Part shown: one piece after another, positions 1 through 7,669 of the stretch
Numbering within the stretch: position 1 is the stretch's first letter
Layout of the letters: the number at the start of each line of letters is the position of its first letter
Source: an uncultured Leucothrix sp.
GTDB taxonomy: Bacteria; Pseudomonadota; Gammaproteobacteria; Thiotrichales; Thiotrichaceae
Reading direction: 5' to 3'
Length of the DNA stretch: 11,229 nt
NCBI GenBank assembly: GCA_937923375.1
Contig: CALAJG010000325.1
Span: 1 to 11,229, forward strand
Notes under the pieces: generated by a model
What the model saw: the letters and a program-made list of their open reading frames with translations, nothing else
Told to the model about the DNA's origin: nothing
The model's database searches: none
Position numbers and translations under genes: made by a program

Positions 1-92
1 AGCACTTAGCGTGCCCTGCAGAATCAGACAACCAGAAACGACAGCAGTTAGTTAAGTACTTAGGTGACTACATTGACGGAAGTCTGACTTAA
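1..92 (+). CDS. C-terminal end of an unidentified upstream gene (partial)
   Basis: The frame beginning at base 3 is open from the window edge to a TAA at 90-92, giving 29 codons that end in LVKYLGDYIDGSLT. The other two frames close earlier (TAG at 7-9, TAA at 53-55). The stop lies only 3 bp before the ATG of the flippase gene, the spacing expected inside an operon, so this is probably the tail of another polysaccharide gene. The tail is hydrophilic and looks helical, as in soluble transferases, but no diagnostic motif is present and I do not recognise the family. The start lies outside the window. Confidence 0.6.
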   Translation, partial: HLACPAESDNQKRQQLVKYLGDYIDGSLT

Positions 93-95
93 ATA

Positions 96-1403
96 ATGCA
101 AATTCTAAACAAGCTGCTCAATAACCCTCTGATCATTCAAAGCGCCCTATCAATGGTGGCGCGCTTTACCGGTGTGGCGCTTAATTTTGCAGTCGCTATC
201 TTGATTACACGACAGTTGAGTCTAGGCAATGCCGGCGTGGTTTTTCTGTTGATGATATTCGTGTCAGGAGTCGCGCTTATCAGTCGTGTTGGTATGGATC
301 AGTTAATCGTCAAAGAAGTTGCCAGTGCGCCTGAAGATCACCTCGATTTTAAGAAAGCCTACCTCAAAAATACGCACCAGCTGGTGTTATTAATTTCGTT
401 GCTGTCAGCTGCCGTCTGGCTAATCATGAGCCCATATGTTCGTGAAGCATTTTTCCATGGCGAAATTCCGCTGAGCGAATTAATGCTGGCATCGCTTTGT
501 GTCATCTTTTTCAACCTTATGTTCGTCAATAGCTTTTACTTAAAAGCAATCCGCCACAGCGCGCTTTCAGTGCTTACTCAAAATGCCCTTCCCGGCATTT
601 GCTTTTTAGTCCTGATCGGTTTCACGTGGAATTTTTTTTCCGACGGCGGTGGACACGTCATTGTCTATATTGCATCCCTTGTTGTAACCGGTGTCTTTTC
701 GTTTCTGGTTGTCAAACCGTTTGTAAAAGATGGCGACTGGGCAGAACCAAGCGCTCCTAAGCTGAAACAGCTATTCATTAAGTCGCTTCCTTTTGCACCC
801 ATCTCATTGTTTTCATTTATGATGATTTTTGCTGATGCGCTGATGGTCGGTTACTTCTTGGGTAATGAAGAGGTGGCGCTATACAATGTTGCAGCCAAAG
901 TATCTTATATCAGCCTATTTTTTCTAGGGGCACTAGACGCAACAATTTACCCCAGACTATTAGCAATATACAATCATCAACCTGTTAGGCTATGGAAATT
1001 TTTCTGGCAGGCAACTTTTTTAGTTATCGCTGTCTTACTGGTGGTGACAGGTATCATGTATGCTTTGTCTGACTTGATACTTCAGGTGTTTAAACCAGAG
1101 TACTTAGCTGCCAAACAAGCCTTAGCTATATTACTGTTAGCGCAGCTGTTGAGAGCGGCAAGCTTAACTTTTTCGTTTATGTTCATTGCCAGTGAAAAAG
1201 TTCGCTTCCTAAACGTCGCGCTTACCGTGGCGATGATTGTAAATTTAGCCGCCAATATCATTATGATCCCCAAATATGGTATTGAAGGAGCAGCGACAGC
1301 GACCTTGTTGGCAAACGGGGTACTGGTCGCAATCGTTATAAGTTTATTTTTCCAGCAAAAACTGCTGTCCCGTCCACAGATTAGTGAAGCCCCAAACGTA
1401 TGA
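96..1403 (+). CDS. wzx: Wzx-type lipid-linked oligosaccharide flippase
   Basis: This 435-residue protein is hydrophobic almost throughout, with roughly 12-14 predicted membrane helices. That length and profile fit the MOP-superfamily polysaccharide flippases (Wzx/RfbX). The N-terminus (SALSMVARFTGVALNFAVAI, about 16-35) is the usual first helix of this family. The pattern G-A-A-x-A-T at about 393-398 (IEGAATATLLANG) near the end is also typical. The family moves undecaprenyl-diphosphate-linked repeat units from the cytoplasmic to the periplasmic face of the inner membrane. The ATG follows the previous stop by 3 bp; a weak GGAAG at 78-82 is the only ribosome-site candidate. The stop overlaps the next start as ATGA (1400-1403), indicating translational coupling with the polymerase gene. 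Substrate cannot be read from sequence. Family assignment is secure. Confidence 0.9.
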   Translation: MQILNKLLNNPLIIQSALSMVARFTGVALNFAVAILITRQLSLGNAGVVFLLMIFVSGVALISRVGMDQLIVKEVASAPEDHLDFKKAYLKNTHQLVLLISLLSAAVWLIMSPYVREAFFHGEIPLSELMLASLCVIFFNLMFVNSFYLKAIRHSALSVLTQNALPGICFLVLIGFTWNFFSDGGGHVIVYIASLVVTGVFSFLVVKPFVKDGDWAEPSAPKLKQLFIKSLPFAPISLFSFMMIFADALMVGYFLGNEEVALYNVAAKVSYISLFFLGALDATIYPRLLAIYNHQPVRLWKFFWQATFLVIAVLLVVTGIMYALSDLILQVFKPEYLAAKQALAILLLAQLLRAASLTFSFMFIASEKVRFLNVALTVAMIVNLAANIIMIPKYGIEGAATATLLANGVLVAIVISLFFQQKLLSRPQISEAPNV

Positions 1404-2686
1404 TTCTAAGAATACTGACCATACTTTTTATAATCTCCATTTTTATTCCGGTGGAGTTTCACTACCTGCTCGGTTCCTTAAGAATCGAAACTTACCGGGT
1501 TGTCTTAGGCATGGCGTTAATAGCCAGTATCATCAACATTAAACAGGTTTTAGATAAAGCCGACTTTGTCGACATTCTGCTAGCCGCCTTCATTATACTT
1601 GCCACTGCCAGCCTGATGTATAATCACGGTGTGCAAAAAGGTCTGGAATCATCCGGTATTTTGGCGATTGAGGTATTAGGCTCGTTCTATCTGGCACGTT
1701 TATTTATTACCACGCCTAAACGCTACTATTATGTAAACCTTGGGTTCGTCATCATTCTTTCTTTGCTGGTGTTTTTCTCGCTTTACGAGGCATTTGCCAA
1801 ACACCGCATCCTGCATGAATGGGCAACCATGATTACGGGGAACAACTCGCTGGATTACCGCCTGTATACACATTATTACATTCGCTTTGGCATAATGCGG
1901 ACGACCAATCTGTTTGCTCATCCGATTTTGTATGGGACGATTGGTGCAATTTTCTTTCCATTTGCGATACTACTTGTTATCAATAAATTCAAATGGATCA
2001 ACTTTGGACGTGTGCTTGCGCTTTTAATCGGCATGATTACAACGTTGTCTTCAGCACCGCTACTTGCCGTAGTCTTTCAGGGCGCGACAGCCGTACTAGC
2101 CTATAACTGGCAGGGCGCTAAGCGACTCTGGTCAGCATTGATATTCTTTTCCTTCGCTGGTTTCTTGCTTATCAATGCCCTGTCTAATCGGGGCTTTTTT
2201 GCCATCCTGATTTCGTATCTGACATTTAACCCCGTAACTGGTTATTACCGAATGCTGCAGTGGGAGCACTCCATGGACGACATTGCTGACAGTCCTGTGC
2301 TGGGTATTGGCCTACACGACTGGTCACGCCCAGAATGGATGAACTCTAGTATTGACAGCTTTTGGCTTCTTGTCACTATGCAGCATGGAGTATTTGCCGG
2401 CTTTATATTATTGCTTTGTAGTTTCTATGCGGTCTTTAATGTCCTAAGTGTTCTTCATAAGCATCATCCTGCGGTGAAATGGATGGTTAATTCTTGGATA
2501 ATGGCATCTATGTCGCTCATCTTAATCGGCTTCACGGTTGATTATTTCGGCAAAATACAACCGATGTTCTTTTTTGTATTGGGCTCCATAAGTTGGGCAA
2601 AGTATCATGAACAACTTAATGACTCTGTCACTAAGCTTTCACACATAACCCAAGTCAAAGCTGCTTATAAACGTAAAATGAAATAA
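1400..2686 (+). CDS. wzy: O-antigen ligase/polymerase-like membrane protein, probable EPS polymerase Wzy
   Basis: This 428-residue integral membrane protein has about 10-12 hydrophobic segments. Two regions match the Wzy/WaaL (PF04932-like) pattern: a conserved R-x5-A-H-P-x3-G stretch around 167-179 (RTTNLFAHPILYG), and a large loop around 283-330 containing DSPVLGIG (297-304) followed by a helix rich in aromatic residues. Members transfer undecaprenyl-linked glycan units in the periplasm, either polymerising them (Wzy) or ligating them to lipid A core (WaaL). The setting directly after wzx in an exopolysaccharide locus with a Wzc homologue favours the polymerase role; that is inference. The ATG sits in the ATGA overlap with wzx. 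The C-terminus is a short basic cytoplasmic tail. A 12-bp gap separates it from the acetyltransferase gene. Confidence 0.8.
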   Translation: MILRILTILFIISIFIPVEFHYLLGSLRIETYRVVLGMALIASIINIKQVLDKADFVDILLAAFIILATASLMYNHGVQKGLESSGILAIEVLGSFYLARLFITTPKRYYYVNLGFVIILSLLVFFSLYEAFAKHRILHEWATMITGNNSLDYRLYTHYYIRFGIMRTTNLFAHPILYGTIGAIFFPFAILLVINKFKWINFGRVLALLIGMITTLSSAPLLAVVFQGATAVLAYNWQGAKRLWSALIFFSFAGFLLINALSNRGFFAILISYLTFNPVTGYYRMLQWEHSMDDIADSPVLGIGLHDWSRPEWMNSSIDSFWLLVTMQHGVFAGFILLLCSFYAVFNVLSVLHKHHPAVKWMVNSWIMASMSLILIGFTVDYFGKIQPMFFFVLGSISWAKYHEQLNDSVTKLSHITQVKAAYKRKMK

Positions 2687-2698
2687 GGTCTGATAAAT

Positions 2699-3148
2699 AT
2701 GAGAGCCCGTTTTGTCAATCAACGCATGTTTATGGTTCTGGTAAACCTACGCAACCGCCTACTATATGCACGTACCTGGTATTACCGCACAATATACGGC
2801 ATGGACATCGCTCCGGATGTACACATGTCGTTCAAGGCTCGCATCGATAAAACAAACCCTAAAGGTCTGACAATCGGTTCAAAGACGATGGTAGCTTTTG
2901 ATGCCATCATTTTAGCGCATGATTTTGCAACCCGACGGCATGCTGCAAGAACGGTTATTGGAAAGCATTGTTTCATTGGTTGTGCATCAATAATTATGCC
3001 TAATATCACTCTGGGTGATCACGTTGTGGTTGCCGCAGGCAGCGTAGTGACTAAAGATGTCCCATCAAACTGCATCGTCGCGGGCAATCCCGCTAAAGTG
3101 ATTAAAACTGGCATCAAAACGATTGAATATGGAATGATTGAACAATGA
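2699..3148 (+). CDS. Left-handed beta-helix (hexapeptide-repeat) O-acetyltransferase
   Basis: This 149-residue protein has a basic N-terminal segment (1-35) followed by hexapeptide-repeat turns of the LbH fold: IGSKTMVAFDAIILAH (59-74), IGKHCFIGCASIIM (87-100), LGDHVVVAAGSVVTKDV (105-121). It ends with the classic IVAGNPAKVIK motif (126-136) found in WcaB/WcaF, NodL and CatB-type acetyltransferases. His74 in the AHDF segment is the likely catalytic base. These enzymes move acetyl from acetyl-CoA to a sugar hydroxyl or amino group in the cytoplasm. Here the likely target is a sugar of the repeat unit before flipping. AAGG at 2685-2688 is a plausible ribosome site. The stop overlaps the next gene as ATGA (3145-3148). 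The acceptor sugar is unknown, and a serine acetyltransferase role is unlikely given the short N-terminus and the context. Confidence 0.88.
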   Translation: MRARFVNQRMFMVLVNLRNRLLYARTWYYRTIYGMDIAPDVHMSFKARIDKTNPKGLTIGSKTMVAFDAIILAHDFATRRHAARTVIGKHCFIGCASIIMPNITLGDHVVVAAGSVVTKDVPSNCIVAGNPAKVIKTGIKTIEYGMIEQ

Positions 3149-4074
3149 CTCGAGTTGATATCATTCTTGTCTCTTACAATACGGCGGATTACACCGTAAG
3201 AGCGATTGAGTCCGTGTACAAAGAAACCAAGTCGACCGATATAAATCTTATCGTGGTTGACAACAACTCTTCAGATAACTCAGTGGAGTTGATCAGGGAT
3301 AAATTCCCCGACATTCAACTAATCGAAACTGGTGCCAATCTAGGGTTTGCTGGCGGCGTCAATGTTGGAGCAAAAGCCGGCCAGGCTGAATACATACTTT
3401 TACTGAATCCTGACACTGTGATTTTGGAGGGTGCGATTGACAAGCTAGTCGAGTTCGCAGGTAAGCACACAAAATCTGGGATCTGGGGCGGCGTTACCCT
3501 AAATAACGACCTTAGCCTGAACCCTAACAATGCGCGAGCCCGGATCAGCTTTAAAACACTGTTTTTTAGCGCTACAGGATTAAGCAAAATTTTCCGCAAC
3601 AGTTGTTTTTTCAATCATGATAATTATGGCTGCTGGGATCGGCAGTCTGAACGTGATGTCGATGTCATTACTGGCTGTTTTTTTCTTACCCCACGCAAAT
3701 TATGGGAGTCCTTAAACGGCTTGGATGAGACGTTCTTTATGTACGCTGAAGAAGCTGACTATTGCATCAGGGCCATCGATTCAGGCTATCAACCCAGAGT
3801 TACTCCTGACGCACGCATCATTCATCATGGTGGCGTTAGTGAAGTGAACTTATCGGGAAAAATGATAAAACTCCTTAAAGGCAAAGCGCATTTTATCAGA
3901 AAGCATGAGCCCAGCTGGAAACAATCAATTTACAAAAGCTTGCTGTTAGCCCATGTATTTAATAAATACATGTCGAGTGGTATAACTTCATTTTTGAAGA
4001 AAGATCATAAACTGGTTCATCAGGAATGGAAAAAGATATTTGAACAACGCCAAACATGGCTGGCGGGGTATTAG
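3145..4074 (+). CDS. GT2 family glycosyltransferase, rhamnosyltransferase (WbbL)-like
   Basis: This 309-residue protein shows the GT-A fold signatures of family GT2: VSYN (9-12), the nucleotide-binding VVDNNSSDNS (37-46), NLGFAGGVN (65-73), LNPD (87-90, in the DXD position), GCFFL (177-181), the acceptor-site LDETFFMYAEEADYCIRA (193-210) and HHGG (227-230). The combination of the N-P-D metal motif, 'DE.FFMY.EE.D.C.R' and the His pair is typical of WbbL/RfbF-type enzymes, which often transfer rhamnose from dTDP-rhamnose; sugar identity remains inference. It should act at the cytoplasmic face on undecaprenyl-linked acceptor. There is no membrane anchor apart from a moderately hydrophobic, basic C-terminal third. 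It is translationally coupled to the acetyltransferase upstream (ATGA) and followed after 1 bp by the second GT2 gene. Confidence 0.88.
   Translation: MTRVDIILVSYNTADYTVRAIESVYKETKSTDINLIVVDNNSSDNSVELIRDKFPDIQLIETGANLGFAGGVNVGAKAGQAEYILLLNPDTVILEGAIDKLVEFAGKHTKSGIWGGVTLNNDLSLNPNNARARISFKTLFFSATGLSKIFRNSCFFNHDNYGCWDRQSERDVDVITGCFFLTPRKLWESLNGLDETFFMYAEEADYCIRAIDSGYQPRVTPDARIIHHGGVSEVNLSGKMIKLLKGKAHFIRKHEPSWKQSIYKSLLLAHVFNKYMSSGITSFLKKDHKLVHQEWKKIFEQRQTWLAGY
3952..3972. repeat. Perfect 9-bp inverted repeat with 3-nt loop inside the GT2 gene
   Basis: CATGTATTT at 3952-3960 is the exact reverse complement of AAATACATG at 3964-3972, with AAT between them. It lies near the 3' end of the rhamnosyltransferase-like gene (codons for HVFNKYMS), about 100 bp before the next start. 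It is AT-rich and lacks a following U-tract, so it does not look like an intrinsic terminator. It could be chance. Confidence 0.5.
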
Positions 4075-4075
4075 A

Positions 4076-4918
4076 ATGGCAACTATAATTGTTCCCGCAC
4101 ATAATGAATCTTCTGTTATCGAAGCCTGCCTCGACAGCATTATCAATCAACCAGAAGTAGACCAGATTATAGTTGCATGCAACGGTTGCACTGACAACAC
4201 AGCCGAGATTGTTCGTCAAAAATATCCAACAATTCACTGCCTCGACATAAGCACCCCTTCCAAAGTAAATGCCCTTAACGAAGCAGAGTCGTTTGCCCGT
4301 GAACTTGGCTTAACTTTCCCTGTCTACTATATCGATGCTGATACGAGACTCAGTGAAAACTGTGTTTCATGTGTTAATCAGTATTTGAAGACTAGTGATA
4401 TTTTGTTGGCTGCCCCCACACCAATAATTGATACATCACATTCTTCGTGGATTGTGAAAACTTATTATAAAGTTTGGGTTAATTTACCCTACATAAAAGA
4501 AGGAGTTATAGCCACTTGCAGCTACATCATAACCAAAGAAGGACGCAGTCGCTTCGATAAATTTCCAGATGTAATTAATGATGATGGCTTTATCCGGTGC
4601 AATTTTTGGAATAGCGAAATAAACAATGTACCTGGTGCTGAAATATATATAAGAGCGCCTAAGGATCTTTATTCGCTGATAAAAATTAAGACTCGGGCAC
4701 GTCTTGGTAATATGCAACTGAGAGCCACAGGCCAGTGTAAAGTTATTGAAAATAAGCAGTACGGCAATGTAATGCTGTCTAAGTTGTTCAGTAGAGACTG
4801 GTTATCTACAACTATTTATATTGGCATTGCCAGTATCATTAGGATTCGGTCAAAAAAGCAGTTTAAACAGCTAAAGGACTACCGTTGGGAGAAAGATTTG
4901 TCCTCCCGAGGTGCATGA
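4076..4918 (+). CDS. GT2 family glycosyltransferase
   Basis: From ATG 4076 this encodes 280 residues. It begins directly with the GT-A core: IIVPAHNES (4-12), IIVACNGCTDNTAEI (31-45), SKVNALNEA (62-70) and the metal-binding DADT (87-90). A likely catalytic acidic segment INDDGFIR (167-174) comes before a basic stretch (204-209). This is the order seen in GT2 enzymes such as cellulose/hyaluronan-synthase relatives without the membrane channel. A longer reading from TTG 4040 would add 12 residues before the conserved first beta strand and overlap the upstream gene by 35 bp. ATG 4076, preceded by GGGG at 4065-4068 and 1 bp after the previous stop, is the better start. Donor and acceptor are not evident. 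The gene looks more AT-rich than its neighbours, common for strain-specific glycan genes. A hydrophobic segment around 243-256 may aid membrane association. Confidence 0.85.
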   Translation: MATIIVPAHNESSVIEACLDSIINQPEVDQIIVACNGCTDNTAEIVRQKYPTIHCLDISTPSKVNALNEAESFARELGLTFPVYYIDADTRLSENCVSCVNQYLKTSDILLAAPTPIIDTSHSSWIVKTYYKVWVNLPYIKEGVIATCSYIITKEGRSRFDKFPDVINDDGFIRCNFWNSEINNVPGAEIYIRAPKDLYSLIKIKTRARLGNMQLRATGQCKVIENKQYGNVMLSKLFSRDWLSTTIYIGIASIIRIRSKKQFKQLKDYRWEKDLSSRGA

Positions 4919-4958
4919 TTAGTATACAATGCAGCTCAAAAAAGCACAGAGTTGTTTT

Positions 4959-5030
4959 ATGACTTTGATTAAAAACATTGAACCATTCTCGGCGCTAGAT
5001 ACCCCCACTAGTAACCGAGGTAAACCCTGA
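4959..5030 (+). CDS. Possible 23-residue ORF upstream of wcaJ (doubtful)
   Basis: An ATG at 4959 opens 23 codons (MTLIKNIEPFSALDTP...) and stops at TGA 5028-5030, 11 bp before the GTG of the sugar phosphotransferase gene. No good ribosome site precedes it, and there is no recognisable motif or run of a single amino acid as in attenuator leader peptides. It fills most of the 123-bp gap, so a leader or coupling ORF is possible, but chance is at least as likely. Confidence 0.15.
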   Translation: MTLIKNIEPFSALDTPTSNRGKP

Positions 5031-5036
5031 AGAGGA
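5031..5036 (+). promoter_or_regulatory. Ribosome binding site supporting the GTG start of wcaJ
   Basis: AGAGGA lies 5 bp before GTG 5042. The frame is closed upstream by TAA at 5021-5023 and no ATG occurs between that stop and the GTG. The next ATG would remove the start of the first membrane helix, so this site decides the start. Confidence 0.7.
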
Positions 5037-5041
5037 CGACA

Positions 5042-6424
5042 GTGGACGATAAAAGAATAAGCTCTGAATTAATCTACCGCCTCGTAGACATTTTTGTAAT
5101 TTTGATGCCACTTATTCTTGGCGCACTCTACACTAATTTCTACAATGCTCAGGGTTATTTAGTTGCTGGTCTATCCGCCGTGGTACTCTTCGGCTTGTAT
5201 GGCCGCTTCACAGAGATTTATACCTCATGGGGTGGTCGCCCAATTCACGACGAAGCCGGCAGAATTATTGTTGCCTGGTTGCTCACCTTCTTGTCGATGG
5301 TATTTATTGCCTTTATTTCTAAAACAAGTGAGCAATTCTCTCGTGTTGTTCTACTAGCTTGGCTACTAACTACGCCGGTTGTGCTTATCCTCGCACGATT
5401 AGCACTAAGACAGTTCTTTTCTCACCTAAAGCGTCTTGGTCTGAACAACCGCTCTGTCGCCATTGTGGGAATGACTGAAAACGGGCTAAGATTTGCCCGT
5501 GAACTAGAAAATAATCCCGACTTTGGATACCGCATTGCTGGTTTCTATGATGAGCGTCAAAGCGAAAGCCCCAGTAATTTTGGTGGATACGCTAACCTCG
5601 GTGACTACAGCAACATGATTAGCTCTGCCCGTAAAGGAGAGTGGGACCAGATTTATTTCGCCCTACCCGTTGAGGCTAAGAAACGCATGCACTCACTGCT
5701 GGACGAGCTGTCGGACAGTGCCACACCCATACGCCTTTTGCCTGACTATTTCACAACGAATCTTCTACATAGCAAATTTATCGAGATCGCCGACACCCCA
5801 GTACTTTGTATTTACGACTCACCTTTTTCATCAGACCATGCGCTGGTTAAGCGTATCGAAGACATTATTATTGGCGGAACCATCTTAGCGCTTATCTCAC
5901 CGGTTTTGCTCGGAATAAGCCTAGCCGTAAAGCTAACCTCCAAAGGCCAGATAATATTTAAACAGACTCGATACGGTCTGAAAGGTGAGAAAATATTGGT
6001 ATGGAAGTTCCGCACCATGACCGTTTGTGAAGATGGTGATGAGGTCAAACAAGCACAAAAAGACGATGACCGATTCACACCGATAGGAAGGTTTTTACGT
6101 CGTACCTCACTGGATGAGCTCCCTCAATTTATCAATGTATTACAAGGCAGAATGTCTATTGTTGGTCCACGCCCTCACGCAGTTGCCCATAATGAGCAGT
6201 ACCGCTCGTTAATTCCAGGCTATATGCTACGTCATATGATCAAGCCAGGAATTACTGGCTGGGCTCAAATCAACGGCTGGCGTGGTGAAACCAATACAGT
6301 TTATAAAATGAAGAAACGTGTCGAGTTCGATCTTGAGTATATGCGTGAATGGAGCCTAGCTTTTGACCTAAAGATTATTTTCCTAACCATCACTCGCTCG
6401 TTCATTGATAAAAACGCCTACTAA
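5042..6424 (+). CDS. wcaJ: Undecaprenyl-phosphate sugar phosphotransferase, WcaJ-type (initiating enzyme)
   Basis: This 460-residue protein has the full WcaJ/PssY architecture. Four N-terminal membrane helices (about 12-125) are followed by a Rossmann-like domain beginning RSVAIVGMTENGLRFA (137-152). A reentrant/hydrophobic helix (about 273-297) leads to the C-terminal bacterial sugar transferase domain, with KFRTM (322-326), the catalytic TSLDELPQ (355-362; Asp358-Glu359), VGPRP (374-378) and GITGWAQINGWRG (403-415). It catalyses transfer of a sugar-1-phosphate, usually glucose or galactose, from UDP-sugar to undecaprenyl phosphate at the inner membrane, the first committed step of repeat-unit assembly. 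All key residues look intact and length is normal for the family. Glucose is the common donor for this subtype, but galactose cannot be excluded. The GTG start is supported by a strong Shine-Dalgarno. Its stop is 24 bp before the acyltransferase start. Confidence 0.93.
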   Translation: MDDKRISSELIYRLVDIFVILMPLILGALYTNFYNAQGYLVAGLSAVVLFGLYGRFTEIYTSWGGRPIHDEAGRIIVAWLLTFLSMVFIAFISKTSEQFSRVVLLAWLLTTPVVLILARLALRQFFSHLKRLGLNNRSVAIVGMTENGLRFARELENNPDFGYRIAGFYDERQSESPSNFGGYANLGDYSNMISSARKGEWDQIYFALPVEAKKRMHSLLDELSDSATPIRLLPDYFTTNLLHSKFIEIADTPVLCIYDSPFSSDHALVKRIEDIIIGGTILALISPVLLGISLAVKLTSKGQIIFKQTRYGLKGEKILVWKFRTMTVCEDGDEVKQAQKDDDRFTPIGRFLRRTSLDELPQFINVLQGRMSIVGPRPHAVAHNEQYRSLIPGYMLRHMIKPGITGWAQINGWRGETNTVYKMKKRVEFDLEYMREWSLAFDLKIIFLTITRSFIDKNAY

Positions 6425-6433
6425 TTTAAAACT

Positions 6434-6439
6434 GAAAGG
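6434..6439 (+). promoter_or_regulatory. Ribosome binding site supporting the TTG start of the acyltransferase gene
   Basis: GAAAGG ends 9 bp before TTG 6449. The same frame is closed by the wcaJ stop TAA at 6422-6424 and contains no ATG or GTG codon before TTG 6449. The conserved first helix of the family begins within 8 residues of this TTG, so a later start would remove it. Confidence 0.55.
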
Positions 6440-6448
6440 CCCGTCGGT

Positions 6449-7516
6449 TTGCAAATCAATCAAATTACATTCACGCGGTTTATCGCTGCGCTTTCAGTTG
6501 TATTTTTTCACTACGGTAGTCATACATTGCCGAGCAGCCTTCCTTGGCTAAAAGAAAGTATTACAGCGGGCCCCATAGCCGTTAATTATTTTTATGTTCT
6601 GTCTGGATTTATTATGGCAATTGCCTACTACCAGGTAAATGCCGCTCCCCCTCTTAGTAAAAAAAGGTATTGGGTCGCTAGGTTTGCCCGCATCTATCCA
6701 GTATATCTTGTTGCATTACTGCTGATGGCAGTTGCTAGCTTCTCAGAGCTGCGTCAAGCCCCTCTAGCGCTGCCGTTACATCTGACAATGTTGCAAGCAT
6801 GGTTACCAGGCTATCCCATGACTTTGAACAATCCGGGGTGGTCGCTTTCAGTTGAAGCATTTTTCTATCTGTGCTTTCCATTTCTATTAGCGCTCATCTA
6901 CCGTACAGGACTAAAGTACCTAGCTGTAGCGACCGTAATATTCTGGTTAGTATCTCAATACATTTTATTGAAAGGCATTAATGGAAGCGAGTATGCAGTA
7001 AACGGGGCATTGCATGATTTCGTTTATTACAACCCACTAATGCATATTAATGCATTTCTAGCAGGACTCGTTTGTGGTGTGTTGTTCAAACGAAATGCTG
7101 ACAAATTTAGTATAACAAAGCCGATTTGGTTAGTTGGCTCGCTACTATTAATCATTGTTTTGCTGGAAGCCAGACCTTGGCTCGAATCATTGATAGGCCT
7201 AAACATCGCCTATACCAACGGATTAATCGCACCGGCATTTCTATTGTTTATCTGGTTGCTAGCAGCAAGCCAAGGAAGGGTTAAAAGCTGGCTAAGCCAT
7301 CCCTTACTTGTGTTACTGGGTGAGGCGAGTTTTTCACTTTATATTTTGCAGAAACCTGTGTTTGGTCTTTATAACAAATTACTAGAGAAGAGACTCAACC
7401 TGAACGATGTTACAGATTTTTATATCGCATTGATATTGCTAATAATTATATCAATCGCATCGTATAAACTTTTTGAAGCCCCTGCTAGATCCCTAATAAA
7501 TCGCAAGCTTGCTTAA
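6449..7516 (+). CDS. Membrane acyltransferase, acyltransferase-3 (AT3/OafA-like) family
   Basis: This 355-residue protein has about 10 hydrophobic helices and the AT3 family signatures. They are TRFIAALSVVFFHYG (9-23) with the invariant helix-1 His21, FYVLSGFIMA (48-57), the basic RFARIYPVYL (78-87) and NNPGWSLSVEAFFYLCFP (127-144). AT3 proteins transfer acetyl or other acyl groups from cytoplasmic acyl-CoA to extracytoplasmic or lipid-linked glycans. Here the likely target is the exopolysaccharide repeat unit. There is no SGNH domain fused at the C-terminus, so it is the short, stand-alone form; succinyl or other acyl groups remain possible. It follows wcaJ by 24 bp and is probably co-transcribed with it. 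Start is a TTG, chosen because no other start codon fits the conserved N-terminus. The coding end contains the palindrome GCAAGCTTGC (7503-7512), which has no loop or T-run and is not a terminator. Confidence 0.88.
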   Translation: MQINQITFTRFIAALSVVFFHYGSHTLPSSLPWLKESITAGPIAVNYFYVLSGFIMAIAYYQVNAAPPLSKKRYWVARFARIYPVYLVALLLMAVASFSELRQAPLALPLHLTMLQAWLPGYPMTLNNPGWSLSVEAFFYLCFPFLLALIYRTGLKYLAVATVIFWLVSQYILLKGINGSEYAVNGALHDFVYYNPLMHINAFLAGLVCGVLFKRNADKFSITKPIWLVGSLLLIIVLLEARPWLESLIGLNIAYTNGLIAPAFLLFIWLLAASQGRVKSWLSHPLLVLLGEASFSLYILQKPVFGLYNKLLEKRLNLNDVTDFYIALILLIIISIASYKLFEAPARSLINRKLA

Positions 7517-7669
7517 CAAACTTTGAAGTGGAGAAATATTTCATCAATATCAAACACATAGAGTATCATTGTAGATTGTACTTAGAGATAAGAATTGCTA
7601 TCATCGCTTAACGTACAATAAGACACTTGAAACCTCTATTTTGTTGAAAAACTATCGACGACATCTTAT

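Noticed and set aside
3315..3614. 99-codon minus-strand open frame within the first GT2 gene
   Set aside because: It is antisense to strong GT2 motifs, and no independent motif or start signal supports it.
4040..4075. Upstream TTG start for the second GT2 gene
   Set aside because: It would overlap the previous gene by 35 bp and add 12 residues before the conserved first beta strand; ATG 4076 has a better position and a G-rich ribosome site.
4923..4930. TATACAAT as a promoter -10 for wcaJ
   Set aside because: No -35 element occurs at 16-18 bp (position 4902-4907 is CCTCCC) and there is no extended -10 TG, so I did not annotate it as a promoter.
7503..7512. GCAAGCTTGC palindrome at the end of the acyltransferase gene as a terminator
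   Set aside because: It has no loop and is not followed by a run of T; it also lies within coding sequence and the stop codon context.
7533..7542. GAAATATTTC palindrome after the acyltransferase stop
   Set aside because: It is short, AT-rich and loopless; palindromes of this length are expected by chance in AT-rich intergenic DNA.
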